Assembly (NCBI GenBank): GCA_963921935.1
Contig: OY998175.1
Span: 164,050,809-164,114,808, forward strand
Origin: Galeruca laticollis
Lineage: Eukaryota > Arthropoda > Insecta > Coleoptera > Chrysomelidae
Direction: 5' to 3'
Length of the DNA stretch: 64,000 bases
Each line of letters starts with the position of its first letter. The first letter of the stretch is position 1. The translations under genes and the position numbers were made by a program. Positions 45,343 to 56,080 of the stretch are shown one piece after another. The notes under the pieces were generated by a model that saw only the letters and a program-made list of their open reading frames with translations, did no database searches and had not been told where the DNA came from.

Positions 45343-46110
45343 GAAAAATTCAGCAACTCAAAAAAAGGTGATTGCTTTAGTTAACTTAATAACCAAATCC
45401 TCATAAGTTTTTTGTCACGATAAGTAAGGAAATTTATTTTTTCAAAGAGTTTTCATGTTTATTTTACTTTTTATACGTATTTATTTATTTATTATAGTTA
45501 GGTACTTGTTGTTTGATAGAGAATTATGAACTTTCTGTTTCTCTATACAGTTTATCCCAACTTACTATAGTTGATAATATTAGGGAGATATTCGATCAGA
45601 TATAAAAAAATATTTAATATTGAATATGATTCTACTAACATTTTTAATAATTTGTTTTGTTCGCCAAATGTGTAATAAATTGTATTTAGTCTCAAAAGTG
45701 TTTTTTCAAATTTTGATTTTTATTAAAATGTGCAAATATTAGAATAATAAAAGTAATAATATTAGTTCATAATTTAAGTTTTTTACTGTATCCATATTAA
45801 AACTATCTAATCAATAATACATGTTTGTCACATTAGAAATTTCAACATTTCATTTGAAAACTTAATTAGGGCACACTGTATATACCTATGTTAATAATTA
45901 GATACTTAGAAGGCGCCTCTAGGTATTTGATTAATAATTTTATTTATGTATTAAACCAGATGAGTTTATTTTTTAAGTATTTAATAAATTGTGAATTAAT
46001 ATATTTTATTTCAATAAATTTTTTAAACGTTTCCTATTACCTAATTTAAAAGATTTACCTTTTATAAGACAATTTGCTACAATTAAACTTTCTAATTTCA
46101 GAAGTCTAAG

Positions 46111-46345
46111 GAGAATGTAAGGTCGATTTATGTACCGTATTTGAATTAATAAATATTTGGAATATTTAATATTTTAATTTGAGTAATCACGGAATGTCAA
46201 AATTTTTAATTTTTTAACTGTTGTGGATGTGTGAATTTTGACAAGAGACAGTTGAAAAATTAAAAAATTTCAAATTCCGGGATTACTCAAATTAAAATAT
46301 TAAATATTTGAAATATAAGGTACATGAATCGACCTTCACATTATT
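46111..46345. repeat. Long hairpin, about 235 bp
   Basis: The left arm from AATGTAAGGTCGATTTATGT pairs with the right arm ending near ACATGAATCGACCTTCACAT. The arms share AATATTTAATATTTTAATTT and GAGTAATC-CGGAAT. The left arm has a 17-base insertion. The loop is short (about 46222-46237). Confidence 0.85.
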
Positions 46346-46399
46346 TATGTGAAGCAAAATTACATTAATACTATGAAATTTATCTGTACAGTTATAGGG

Positions 46400-46875
46400 G
46401 AAGTTTACATCAAACATGTAAAACAAAATTACACTGATTTTGTAAATTTCACATAGGTATTTTACGAAAATTCACATCTTTAGTGTATTACTAAAAATAT
46501 CTTGCTTTACATTTATATAGGAAATTTACATCAACCATGTAAAATAGAACCACATATATATCGTAAATTTCATACAAATTTAGGAAAGTTACATTTTTAA
46601 TGTATCGGTAAAATTATATAATCTTACAAATATATATATAAAATCTACAATAATCATGTAAAATAAAATTACATAACTCCTGTGAATCTTGCATATAATT
46701 CCAGGAAAATCACATATTTAGTGTATTACCATAAACATGACAATATACAATAATTAAGAGAATTTACACTTTTTCTGTAACAAAACATACAGGGATGGCG
46801 TGAAGTTCACACATACCTACGAGTAAAATTCACTTGTTTAATGTAATTATCTAATTACATGAAATATTTGGTTTC
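46400..46875. repeat. Tandem array, four units of about 120 bp
   Basis: Units start at about 46400, 46521, 46640 and 46760 with GA(A/G)TTTACAT-like sequence. Each continues with CATGTAAAA-AAA-TACA, then a TTAGTGTATTA-like block. They are diverged but in register, and a partial unit precedes them at 46330-46399. Confidence 0.75.
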
Positions 46876-47075
46876 TCAACAAAAATGTAAATTATGGGTG
46901 AAAAATTATTTCTATTCAGAATCGTTTCACATTTGTCCTGTGAATAACAAATTAAAACAAAAATGTGACATTATATTAATACAAAGTTTAAGTATATTTA
47001 GGTACTTAAAATTGGTTGGTCACCAAAAAGCATGAACCAGAGTGTGAAATGTATTAAAGACTTTTTACTGTGTGG

Positions 47076-47609
47076 CAGATTTCCAGTGGAAAGATATACG
47101 ACAACTTTTTGATAACTAACTTTTTCTTGAAAAAAATACTTAATTTTCCCAGCATGGTTCCTGATAAGAAGGTTCGGTAACGTATTGTTTGCGGACAAAT
47201 AAAAGTTCAAGCAAAAAAAAGAAGCGAATCCAGGTATATGTGCACGACATGTGATATTGGTCTATGTGTACACCCTTTCTTTGATGTATATACCATACGG
47301 AAGAAAATTTCTAATTACCTTTTTTGAAGTTATAGTTAATAATAAACATCGTTATATTCACTTTTGGCTATTTTATTTTACCTGGCGCATATATACGTCA
47401 GTGGGACTAATGTCTTGCAAAAAACCCTGGGATTCTGTGTGCTGCATAGATATTTAGGTCTGAGACCCAAATGGTTAAATGGCTGATTTGAAATTAGTGA
47501 AACTTTAACCGTTTAGGAACACCATCATTGCACACTTTTTGCGTTATACAAGTCTACACAATACTTGTGTAGTAAGCTGAATCGTGGATGCGGCAATTTT
47601 TCGGTAAAT
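47076..47609. other. No supported gene; possible piggyBac-type terminus
   Basis: 47391-47478 carries GGCGCATATATACGTCAGTG and ends CCCAAATGGTTAA, resembling the inverted form of the piggyBac end and subterminal repeats at 32413-32670. No partner was found. Open frames here (46998-47210, 47251-47457) have no recognisable family. Confidence 0.3.
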
Positions 47610-47795
47610 ATGACTTTTTTCATGAAATTAACTGTCTTGACCCTTACTTCGTGGAATCTACTCATGTTAGTGTTTTAAATGAAACTTACTGTTTCTAGAT
47701 AATTCCACAATATATTTAAAAAAAATTAAAATTGACAATTGTTTCGATATTAAATATCATCGTCAGAGTGACAGAAGTTTAATGAAATCGATAAA
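47610..47795 (-). repeat. Dispersed palindrome-prone repeat family, copy d (inverted)
   Basis: Reverse-complement match to copy c, including CGACCCTTACTTCGTGGAAT-type text at its outer end, TCTAGATAATTCCACAATAT, and GACAATTGTTTCGAT. Confidence 0.75.
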
Positions 47796-48119
47796 ATTAA
47801 CGGCTTAAGAGATACGGGTAATTTTATGTCGCACTTCACACCTTGTGGCACATTCACATTTTTTTTAATGTACGATTACAGGAAACAGGAAGCATCCTTG
47901 TATTATTAGTAAATTATTAAGGTGCAAACTTCATTTATAAAAATAAACTTTTACATTGTTTAGGTTTTAAAAAACATTAATGAAAACGAACATCAATTTA
48001 ACAAAATTAAAAATAACAACAAAACCCTGAAAACCCAATAACTACATTCCATTAACAGATTTAAAAAACGAGTAACCCAATAATTAACGATGTTAAAAAG
48101 TCAAAACGGCTTAAAAAAC

Positions 48120-48245
48120 TTACAACAATTGTTCAATATGGGCTCCTCTCACATTCACATATTTCCTCAGTCTTCTCAGATTAGATCTTTGTACTTGGAA
48201 TAATATTCCACGATTATTTCGGATGTGTCGCAGTGAAGACGCATC
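48120..48245 (-). pseudogene. mariner-like transposase, C-terminal fragment
   Basis: The minus strand reads SLRHIRNNRGILFQVQRSNL then RRLRKYVNVRGAHIEQLL and a TAA. This is the family C-terminus (RR-x-x-x-C-I-x-x-x-G-x-HFEQLL). Nothing upstream is preserved. Confidence 0.65.
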
Positions 48246-49320
48246 ATATGAATCAATTCATAACTTGTATTTACAAGTGTACTGTAGATTAAATTTGTAA
48301 GATAACGCCATAGATAAAAATCGCTTGCAGTATCTAAGCTTTAATATTGGTAAATCTTCTTTTTTTCTATTCATATATAGATGTATATTAAGTCAATCAC
48401 CAGGTAGATCACTTCTTGGCCTAGCCAAAAATATTTATTAAATATCAGGTAGGTACCACATGAAATGTAACTTCTGTCATTCTGACGGTGATATTTAGTA
48501 TATCTAAACAATTCTAAATTTTTTAGATTTTTTACCATTTTTTCATTATATTGTGGAATTATTTACAAAAAGTTAGTTTCATTTTACGGGCGTATGTAAA
48601 CTGCGGACTAAAATGCAATCATAGGACTTATTACCTGCAGCGATTATTGTAAATTGCGGACCAAACCGTTTCCCAAGCACATGTAAATTGCGGACTAGAA
48701 AAAAGGCGTAGGCACCTGGGTACCTGCTTAATTGTTGTCATATTCATTTTGAAGTTGAGGAGTTAAATGGTAAAAATATATCCAGCAACCTACTTTTTTG
48801 AAAATTTCCTGTGTTTTGTAACAGTTTATGTTTTAACCATGTAATGACAATTATATAGACTTTTTTTGGAAAGCAAAGCTATGGGGAAATGTGATATTTA
48901 TATTTTTTTTAATATGTAAGGTTACATAATATGATAAAGTGTGTCCCACCAAGTGTACCAGAAGTATTTGTCAGAATAAACATTATGTACATATACTTAT
49001 AGTCTGTTTCTTATTGTCTGACAGCACGCGAAAAGGTCACAGATGCTAGTCGGGTAGTAAACCATAAGCGTCACCGTTCATCTAAGGAATTTATTTACTA
49101 TTTAATTTTATACCCGATCTGATATATAAAGGTAATATAAATGTAAATTGGGTTAGTTAAAACAACTTACTGACCTTCATACATTTGTAGAGTACATACA
49201 GTTAAAACAATAAATTATTTTTGAAATAATTTTGTAACGCAACTATTCTGACTGTATTTTTCACTTATAATTGCACAAGTGGTTTGTATTTTATCGGGTG
49301 AATTTGGGTTGTTTAATGAG

Positions 49321-49437
49321 AAACTGTTTCCTAGCAATTTGATGAGAATAACTGTCAACTATTAAAAACACGACACCGAAGGTGGAGTGTTTTTAAGTTG
49401 ACAGTTATTCGAGTCAAATTGCTAAAGGAAGCAGTTT
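49321..49437. repeat. Hairpin 3' of the truncated Crypton-like ORF
   Basis: The arms 49321-49372 and 49386-49437 are near-perfect complements (AAACTG-TTCC-TAGCAATTTG and GAATAACTGTCAACT), with a short central ACCGAAGGT. It lies 20 bp downstream of the minus-strand ORF end at 49458. It shares ATTCG followed by AAATTGC with the hairpin at 16587-16820. Confidence 0.85.
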
Positions 49438-49457
49438 AGAATTTGAGCACCACAAAT

Positions 49458-49712
49458 TTACCCAATATCAATACAAACCTCGAGTGTAATTCGGCAGGAC
49501 AATTTAATGAATGAGAAATTCGGAAACATATCTTGCAATATTACATTCAATTTCTCGATGGAAGTATCTGGCTCAAATGCGTATCTCTTTGCATCGCAAA
49601 ACGTAGAAAATTGTCGCCAGATTGATGATTGCGTCGCAACTGTATTAGTAGGCACACAGGTATTAACAATTTGACTAATTTCGGCGTTCGTAGACACACC
49701 GAATCGACTCAT
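49458..49712 (-). pseudogene. Crypton-like tyrosine recombinase, N-terminal remnant
   Basis: ATG at 49712 (minus) opens MSRFGVSTNAEISQIVNTCV, then SSIWRQFSTFCDAKRYAFEP, DTS and an I-L-x-DM end, followed by unrelated sequence to a stop at 49458. It aligns with the N-terminal domain of the Crypton at 15310 (RFGNNSINEIESTIKQSIP, SAWEQFRMFPGARNYTLEKD, TS). The catalytic domain is missing and the hairpin follows at once, so this looks like an internally deleted, non-autonomous derivative. Confidence 0.7.
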
Positions 49713-50196
49713 TGTTAATTCTTGAAAATTCAATAAGTTGTTGACAAACATGCCAAACTATTTATTCTGTTAACCAACACCGCGATAATTGATGAACAAA
49801 TGAATAAGTGAAAAAACCGCTAGTGTATTTGTCGCTGTCAAAGTTAAAGCTAACTTTTGCCGCTGTCAAAGTGACAATTGCACTGTGGCATATGCGATTT
49901 TTTATACATGAGTTAAATTGTCATTAATTATCTTGAGAATTTGGCGCAGGTCATTTCTGGGGAGACATATTAACAAACCATTTATCAATTCATTCTACAA
50001 ATAATTACTTTCTGATTTCCGAAGTGTTGATAACATTTCCCACAAACATTACAATAGGGTCCTACTAAGGATTGTCCCAATGACTACTTAGAAATTTTGC
50101 AGGTATATACGGTGAAACTTGGTCTCGCCCAAATTTGTATAATTTGTTTTGCTTAGAGTCGCTTATGTTCCATAAGTGTTAACTGTGTTGTGAAAA

Positions 50197-51472
50197 ATGT
50201 CTTCAAGTTTTACCACAGTAAAGCGTAAGAGCGTGCTTAGCTTATAAACGAAGACTGTAGTGTTAAATGTGCATGATGCTGTTGTACATCAAATGCCGGC
50301 TGCTACTGTTGGAAATATAGTTTCGACATGTTCCAATATGACAGGAGTTAGTGAATCTACTATTTACAGGCTTCTAAGAGAGAGGCAAAATGGAAATATA
50401 TCTCCACCTAAAAAGTCAACTGGAACAAAACCATTTGACCTTGATGAACATATGCAAAATACAATGAGACGAAAAGTACATGAATTATATTTTAAAAAAG
50501 AGATCCCAACCCTTGACATAATTCTAAGAATGGTGAAGGAGGGCTAGAATTTTCCTGACATAGGGCGAAAACCTTTGTGGAAAATATTACACAAATTAAA
50601 TTTTACTTGGGAGAAGCAAAGTCACAAATCAGTGCTAATCGACAACAAAGAAATAATATGTTGGAGACGCCAGTATTTACGAGATATCCGAAAATACAGA
50701 CAGGAGGGAAGACAAATCTATTATCTAGATGAAGGACATTCAGTAAAAAAAATATGACAGGACAAAAGTATTCAAACCAGTCGTCAAGCTTTCATAGAAG
50801 GTTTATCTACTGGACTGAAAACTCCTATCGGTAAAGGTCGCCTACTAATAATAACGCATATTAGATGCAATCAAGGGTTCGTTGAAGGTGGTTTACTGGA
50901 GTTTCAGTCAACATTAACCAAAGACTATCATGACAAAATGACTGGAGATATTTTTGAAGAGTATTTTACACAAATGGTCGAAATAATTCCAAATAATGCT
51001 GTAATCGTTATGGACAATGCCACTTATCATTCGCGATTAACACAAAATCTTCCATCCACCTCTTGGAGAAAGAAAAGAACTTTTAAAGGTTGCTTCAGAT
51101 CACAAGCTACAATTTAAAAAGTTTGTTATTGATGAAATAGCCAAGAATCGTGGTTAAACAGTGCTTCGTTTGCCGCCATACCATTGTGAATTAAATGCGA
51201 TAGAGTTAATATGGGCCCAAATGAAAGGTTATTTAGCTAGACATAATGAAACATTCAAAATGAAAGAGGTTCGTGAACTCATGAAGTACTTATTGACAAC
51301 AATAACAGAAGAGAACTGGAGAGATGCTGTGAATCATGTAATTAAAGGGGAAGAGAAAATGTGGGTTCTAGATAACCCCATAGAACAAACTATAGAACCG
51401 ATAGTGATCTCGCTCTACGAGTCTTCGGATGATTCGTGTATGGCCAGCGAAGATGATGATACTATAGATTGA
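50197..51472 (+). pseudogene. IS630/mariner-type transposase, degenerate
   Basis: ATG at 50197 (MSSSFTTVKRKSV) is soon followed by a TAA. The remainder runs in one frame to about 51050 with two more stops (50545-50547, 50755-50757). It has an HTH region (GVSESTIYRLLRERQNGNIS), IYYLDEGHSV (first Asp-Glu, about 50720), KGRLLIITHIRCNQGFVEGG, and NNAVIVMDNATYHSRL (second Asp, about 51010). After a frameshift, 51161-51472 gives MLRLPPYHCELNAIELIWAQ (catalytic Glu), a helical tail and the acidic end DDSCMASEDDDTID. No introns are needed, unlike the cousin at 11684. All three catalytic positions survive. Confidence 0.88.
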
Positions 51473-52079
51473 ATTTTATATTTCCTATAAATGGTATGTT
51501 TACTTTACTTAATATACATTAATTCATTGTCAATAAATTTGAATTATGAAAATTAAACTGTATTTTCTTCAATTAATTTAATTTAATAAAAATGAAAATG
51601 TAACTTGTTAATAGGCCTAAACGAATGAATTTTATTTCAACTGTAATGTTGACCGAATCTAATTAAATAAGCAAAATGAACTAATATCGTAATCTTCGCC
51701 ACTGCCGCACTGTTTATCGTTTAGCTGGCATTCTTCAGTTTTATTACCATATTGTATTTTGAGCTGAAACAGGGATATACAGATAACTAATACAGACACC
51801 TACTTGTTTTGCATTAGAATTTTAGTATTTACTTGTAAAATTCTTAGGATCACTCTGTAAGAGATATTTTTCTATTTGAATATTTAATGAGGCTACTGTG
51901 CTGTCAGACATTAAGAAATAGACTATACATATAATCTTGCCTTGCTTAAAATTATAACAGGTATACTTTGCCTATGCAGATACATTATTACTTTTTACCA
52001 AGGTAAGGAATGCATTTTACAAAGTCAATTCTCGTGATTTCGCCATTTTCATAGTCAGAAATTTTTTTATTTCATGACG

Positions 52080-53358
52080 CGTTTTTACGCTTTTATCTCT
52101 AATATCTTACTAGGAACTGCGGCACTATTAATTTTAACATAGGTTTGAAATTGTTTCAACACATCAATAAAAGTAGATAGGGAAGGATGGGAGTTATACA
52201 AATTTTTGATTGTATTTGGAGTGAAAACTTTCACACGCTTTTGTTGTGTTTCCGTAGATAGACATCTTGAAGCCCAGATGTATGGAGGAAACTTTGAACC
52301 TTCGGAAATATAATTTTCAATTAAATAACATTTTAATTATTGGATTATTATTAGGTTGAATTACCACTAAATCAAAAATAAAACAATCGGAAACTTCAAG
52401 TGGATCCAAATACGCTAAACCAAAAAGATGATGTACCTAACCATTTTCCCCTATCGCTGTTTGTTTATGTCACTGTATTCAGATTTTATACCTAAATTTA
52501 CAATTTTTCTGTACCAAGCTTGGCCCAAGTGGAATCGGCTGCCTGTTATTTTAGATTCAGGCCAAACAATATGGATAGAGTTGTGTATAGCAAGCTCGAA
52601 GTCAGCTACTATCACTTTAGGATTAAAGACACAGTTTAACCTTGAACACTCCATTTTTAGATGTTGAAACACAGTTGAATAAGTCAGAGTTGTTTTGTCA
52701 GGCAGTAAGCAGAAGGCAAGTGGAATATACCTAATGTGCATTGTCAATTACATGAATAGTAAATAACTGACAGAAGAATTTTGTACAGTACTGGAAGGTT
52801 CCGTCGACAAATATTTCTACATATTTGAACAAATATTGTAAATTACGTTCACAAGAAAGAATTACAATTTTGTTTTTCTCATCATAAACTCGTCGTTTTT
52901 AATATCTTTTAAACACTTCTTGAAAAGATTGTGAAAGTTTTAGCTGAAGTTTTTGCCTGGCATTGTACATATTCCTCTTCACTAAAGCCAAATTCGTTGT
53001 TGTCACATTATCAAAGGCATCATCCACCTTTTCATTGAGCACTGAAGGCGTTATTTTTGATGGACGCTCCGTAAGATTATGTGTTTCTTTTTGCATTGCC
53101 GCTGAGTACCTTTGTGATGACGTTCTGAGTGTTCTGGTTTTCATCAATGTGTTGATAATTCATCCGACTTATTATAGGAACTGCTTCACCATCACGAATA
53201 GTAAAAACTTTGGCATTGAAATTTTTAACTGTACATGGCCAAAACGTTTCATCTCTTTTTAAAATTTTCTTTTTCGAATAGGTAGGTACCTACCTATGTC
53301 CATTTAAAAGTAAAAGTGGACTACAGCGCTGACTCGTTATAATTTCAAACTTATCCAT
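52080..53358 (-). pseudogene. FLYWCH-MULE transposase, degenerate
   Basis: ATG at 53358 (minus) opens MDKFEIITSQRCSPLLLLNG then HR, the start of a FLYWCH zinc finger; after a break come KRDETFWPCTVKNFNAKVFT and the remainder of the finger. 53147-52900 is a helical linker. 52747-52451 is the MULE catalytic part: YIPLAFCLLPDKTTLTYSTV, VIVADFELAIHNSI (catalytic Asp), and GSRFHLGQAWYRKIVNLGI (the C/S-x-FHL-Q motif). After a gap, NTIKNLYNSHPSLSTFIDVL then KQFQ matches the HPSI-FI-LK-Q end. Several frame breaks and an internal deletion make it inactive. Confidence 0.85.
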
Positions 53359-53675
53359 TTTGCAGAAACTTGATGTTCGAACAGTGGTTAACAAATCATA
53401 CTAACTAAATCAATCTAATAATAAAAAAAAGTACGGAAAAAGGAAGTATACCTGCACCTACCCTCAGGCCCTCTTTAAAACCCATTATATAAAATCTTAG
53501 AATTCCAAATTATAGGTACCTGATATTACTTAGTCCGCAATTTACAATATGAATTAAAAATCCCTTTTTCATTTAGTCCGCATTTTACTAATAGCAGAGG
53601 AATTAGGTCCGCAATTTACATACACCGCATTTTACATAGTATATTCCATACAATAATGGTCGAAACGGCAAATTT

Positions 53676-54956
53676 ATTAAATTTTTATTTTTAATAACTT
53701 CCACTCCGCCATTAATAATATAGATGGTAAGCATAGTGAACCTCCTCAATTAAGAAATCGTTTTTAGCAAAAATATAATTAATTATTCGCTTCATGGACA
53801 AAATGTTTTGAGTAATTAGATCGGAATTAGTAGAATAATAGATTTTTAATTATTGGCGCCACTAGAAGAACATTCATTAATACCAACAATACAAACAATT
53901 TATTTTTTAATGACGATTCCCGCTAAACATTAAAAAACATGTAAAATTCCAATGTATGTTGTTGAAAATATTTTGTGCACACTTATATTTCAATTCATTG
54001 CTGTACACTTAAATTCATTTCTAGTTCAAATTAACTCTAAGAAATAATACAGAATATTCATGAATTAATTCAATAATTATTGTAGGTACAACTTTTAAAA
54101 CTGTTACTGAACTTCAATAAAAATAATGACATTTCACTAAAAACTATAGTAGGGTACTTTTTGCAATTGATAAAAAATCATTTATTTGCTAAGCGCATAT
54201 CTTTCAAATTATGTCCGCTAAACCCCAAGTATCATAACCTCATTCCACTTTTTATAATGATTTTGTCGTAGAATGCAGAACGTTTAAATTATAAATCGAC
54301 GTGTTTCACACATAGAAATATCAAATTAATACCATACTTTACGGAGACTGTAGAGTAGGGATGACATTACAAGTACTGTGTGGTGACGTAATCGTTAATT
54401 TTTATATTTAGATATCATGTGACACCTCATTTGGAAGGGATTTTAATTCTCTATTCAACGACATTACATTTTTAACTAAATTATTTTGCAAGACAGGCTT
54501 GGAAAAAATTTAATTTAATTCAAATTAAAACAAATTATAAGTAGGTATCTACAATTAATTTTTAAATTCAATATATTCCGATATAAATACTCAAAAAAGC
54601 CAAAATAAGTGAAAAAGCATAATGGGCACAAAAGAGTCCTTACAAAAACACAATAATTTTCTTGTTAAATGTTAATTATCAAGCAAAGGTTAGTCGCACC
54701 GTGAGTAGGTATTCTAGGTATCCAATGTCGTAAATCGCTATTCTATGTAAATAATAATTTTTGAAATAATAATCTAATTCTATAATATATCACTTTGAAC
54801 TATGTAAATATTTTAATAAAAATGGAATGAAAATTCAATACTTTAGTAACAAAAACCAATGTCAATAAGAAGGTGGCCATTTATGTAGGTATTGAAAACG
54901 GGCAATAGGTTGGTATTGGGCTATCGTCTTCTAACTGGTAAAAGTGCTCTGAAGGA
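53676..54956. other. No supported gene
   Basis: AT-rich sequence without long frames, TIRs or RNA genes that I could see. Confidence 0.4.
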
Positions 54957-55080
54957 TTGTTCAATCGCATGCCAAATTGTATAAGAACTATAAATCCGAA
55001 TATTTTGAGAAGAAATAAAAATGTTCTTTACATTCGTTTTTTCTTTCCATTCTCTATACATCAACAGGCTGGACAAAATA
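54957..55080 (+). pseudogene. Possible LINE C-terminal scrap
   Basis: LFNRMPNCIRTINPNILRRN resembles the terminal LFN-x-LP-x-x-I-R segment of LINE ORF2 proteins, followed by a short hydrophobic stretch. It is too short for a firm call. Confidence 0.3.
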
Positions 55081-55204
55081 AGGGGCCTGCAAATGGTGTG
55101 AGAGACCAGCAGATCACAAAATTGCTCAAATGTTATTTTAATAATATCTCTGGTAAAGAATAACGGAAATGTAAAAACTAAAACACAGACAGAAAAGTGT
55201 ATTA

Positions 55205-56080
55205 CTTGAGGAAATGAGTCCTCATTATCCTCGTTATCTCTGCACTAATCTAAACTGCAAAAATTCATCAGATCACTTGGGACACAATAACTATAAAAAT
55301 AATTCATTTGGGATCATTTATATGTACCTAGATATTACTTGAAAGGCCTCATCATTCACTAGAAAAAGTTTTATTAAAATTTGCACTAGTTAATCTAAAG
55401 CGCAAAGCTTTTAATGTATATGGATCTAGAAGATTTTTAGGCACGCCAAAACCTACAATTAGTAATTGAAAAATTCATTAGATCGCTTGGGTCACAATGA
55501 GTCCAAAAAGTCATTTGAGGTCATTGACATGTAGATATTATTTGGAAACTTGGTGAAATGAGTCCTTAACTTTAATTAAAAAGAAGTTTTTACTGATTTA
55601 GCACTGATCTAAAGCGCGAAGCTTCAAATTTCTATGAATGTAGAAGATATTTTAAGATCCCCAAACATACAAGATGTAGAAAAATTAATCAGACACAATG
55701 AGTCCAAAAATGATTCATTTGAAGCCATTGATATGTACATAAGTATAATTTGGAAAATAGGTAAAATGAGTCCTCAACCTTCATCAGAAAAAAGTTTTTA
55801 TTGATATTTGTCCTGATGTAAAGCGCAAACCTTCAAATTTCTATGAATCTGGATGTTTTAGCATCCCCAAAGCTTAGGTACAAGATGGTTTAGCACTAGA
55901 AAAAATTAATCAGATCCCTTGGGACACAATGAGTCCAAAAATGATTCATTTGAGGTCATTAACGCGTAGATATTATTTGGAAACTTGGTGAAATGAGTTT
56001 TAACCTTAATTAGAAAGAATCTTTTATATAATTTGCACTGATTTAAAGCGTAAAGCTCCATTTTCTATTAATCAACAAGA
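55205..56080. repeat. Satellite-like tandem array, about four units of 205-230 bp
   Basis: TTGGGACACAATGAGTCC-type unit starts lie at about 55278, 55487, 55690 and 55919, with a partial unit before 55278. Each unit carries GATATTATTTGGAAACTTGG, ATGAGTCCT, CTAAAGCGCAAAGCTTC, TTTCTATGAAT and AAAAATTAATCAGATC blocks. Divergence is moderate. The array lies within the presumed first intron of Optix, about 0.8 kb from its donor site. Confidence 0.88.

Larger units (their letters stand above)
43269..47075. mobile_element. Putative 3.8-kb TIR element rich in ATGTAAA/TTTACAT repeats
   Basis: The left end CACAGTAAAAA (43269) and right end TTTTTACTGTG (ending 47075) are inverted. Inside each end is sequence full of GTAAATTTACAT-type motifs, in tandem on the right (46400-46875). 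The body contains one recognisable exon (45155-45342) and a 235-bp hairpin. No clear TSD is seen and the terminal match is only 11 bp, so the boundaries are a proposal. Confidence 0.45.
48998..51927. mobile_element. IS630/mariner-type element nested in the MULE, 2.9 kb
   Basis: The left end TATAGTCTGTTTCTTATTGT then CTGACAGCAC (48998-49030) matches the complement of the right end, TATAGTCTATTTCTTAATGT then CTGACAGCAC (51897-51927). TA flanks are visible at both ends. It carries a transposase on the plus strand (50197-51472) and a truncated Crypton derivative upstream of it. Confidence 0.85.
48588..53629. mobile_element. Mutator-like element (FLYWCH-MULE), 5.0 kb with nested insertions
   Basis: The left end GGGCGTATGTAAACTGCGGA and the right end (complement CGGTGTATGTAAATTGCGGA) are inverted, and GTAAATTGCGGAC repeats recur near both ends (48650, 48690, 53540, 53575, 53608). 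The flanks are CATTTTAC (48580-48587) and CATTTTAC (53630-53637), an 8-bp direct repeat. It carries a MULE transposase on the minus strand and is itself interrupted by a mariner-type element (48998-51927). Confidence 0.85.
48390..53675 (+). repeat. Dispersed palindrome-prone repeat family, copy e, split by the MULE
   Basis: The left part, 48390-48587, carries the CTTCTTGGCCTAGCC block, the TCTGTCATTCTGACGG block and the core. The text then jumps across the MULE and resumes at 53638 with ATAGTATATTCCATA, matching the TATGAGCATATTCCACGAAG continuation of copy c. The repeat therefore independently confirms the MULE boundaries. Confidence 0.75.

Noticed and set aside
46400..46875. Possible CRISPR-like array
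   Set aside because: Units are ~120 bp, diverged and contiguous without spacers, in a eukaryotic context; this is an ordinary tandem repeat.
46998..47457. Two frames of 68-70 codons considered as piggyBac remnants
   Set aside because: No catalytic or conserved block could be recognised; only the possible terminus is reported, at low confidence.
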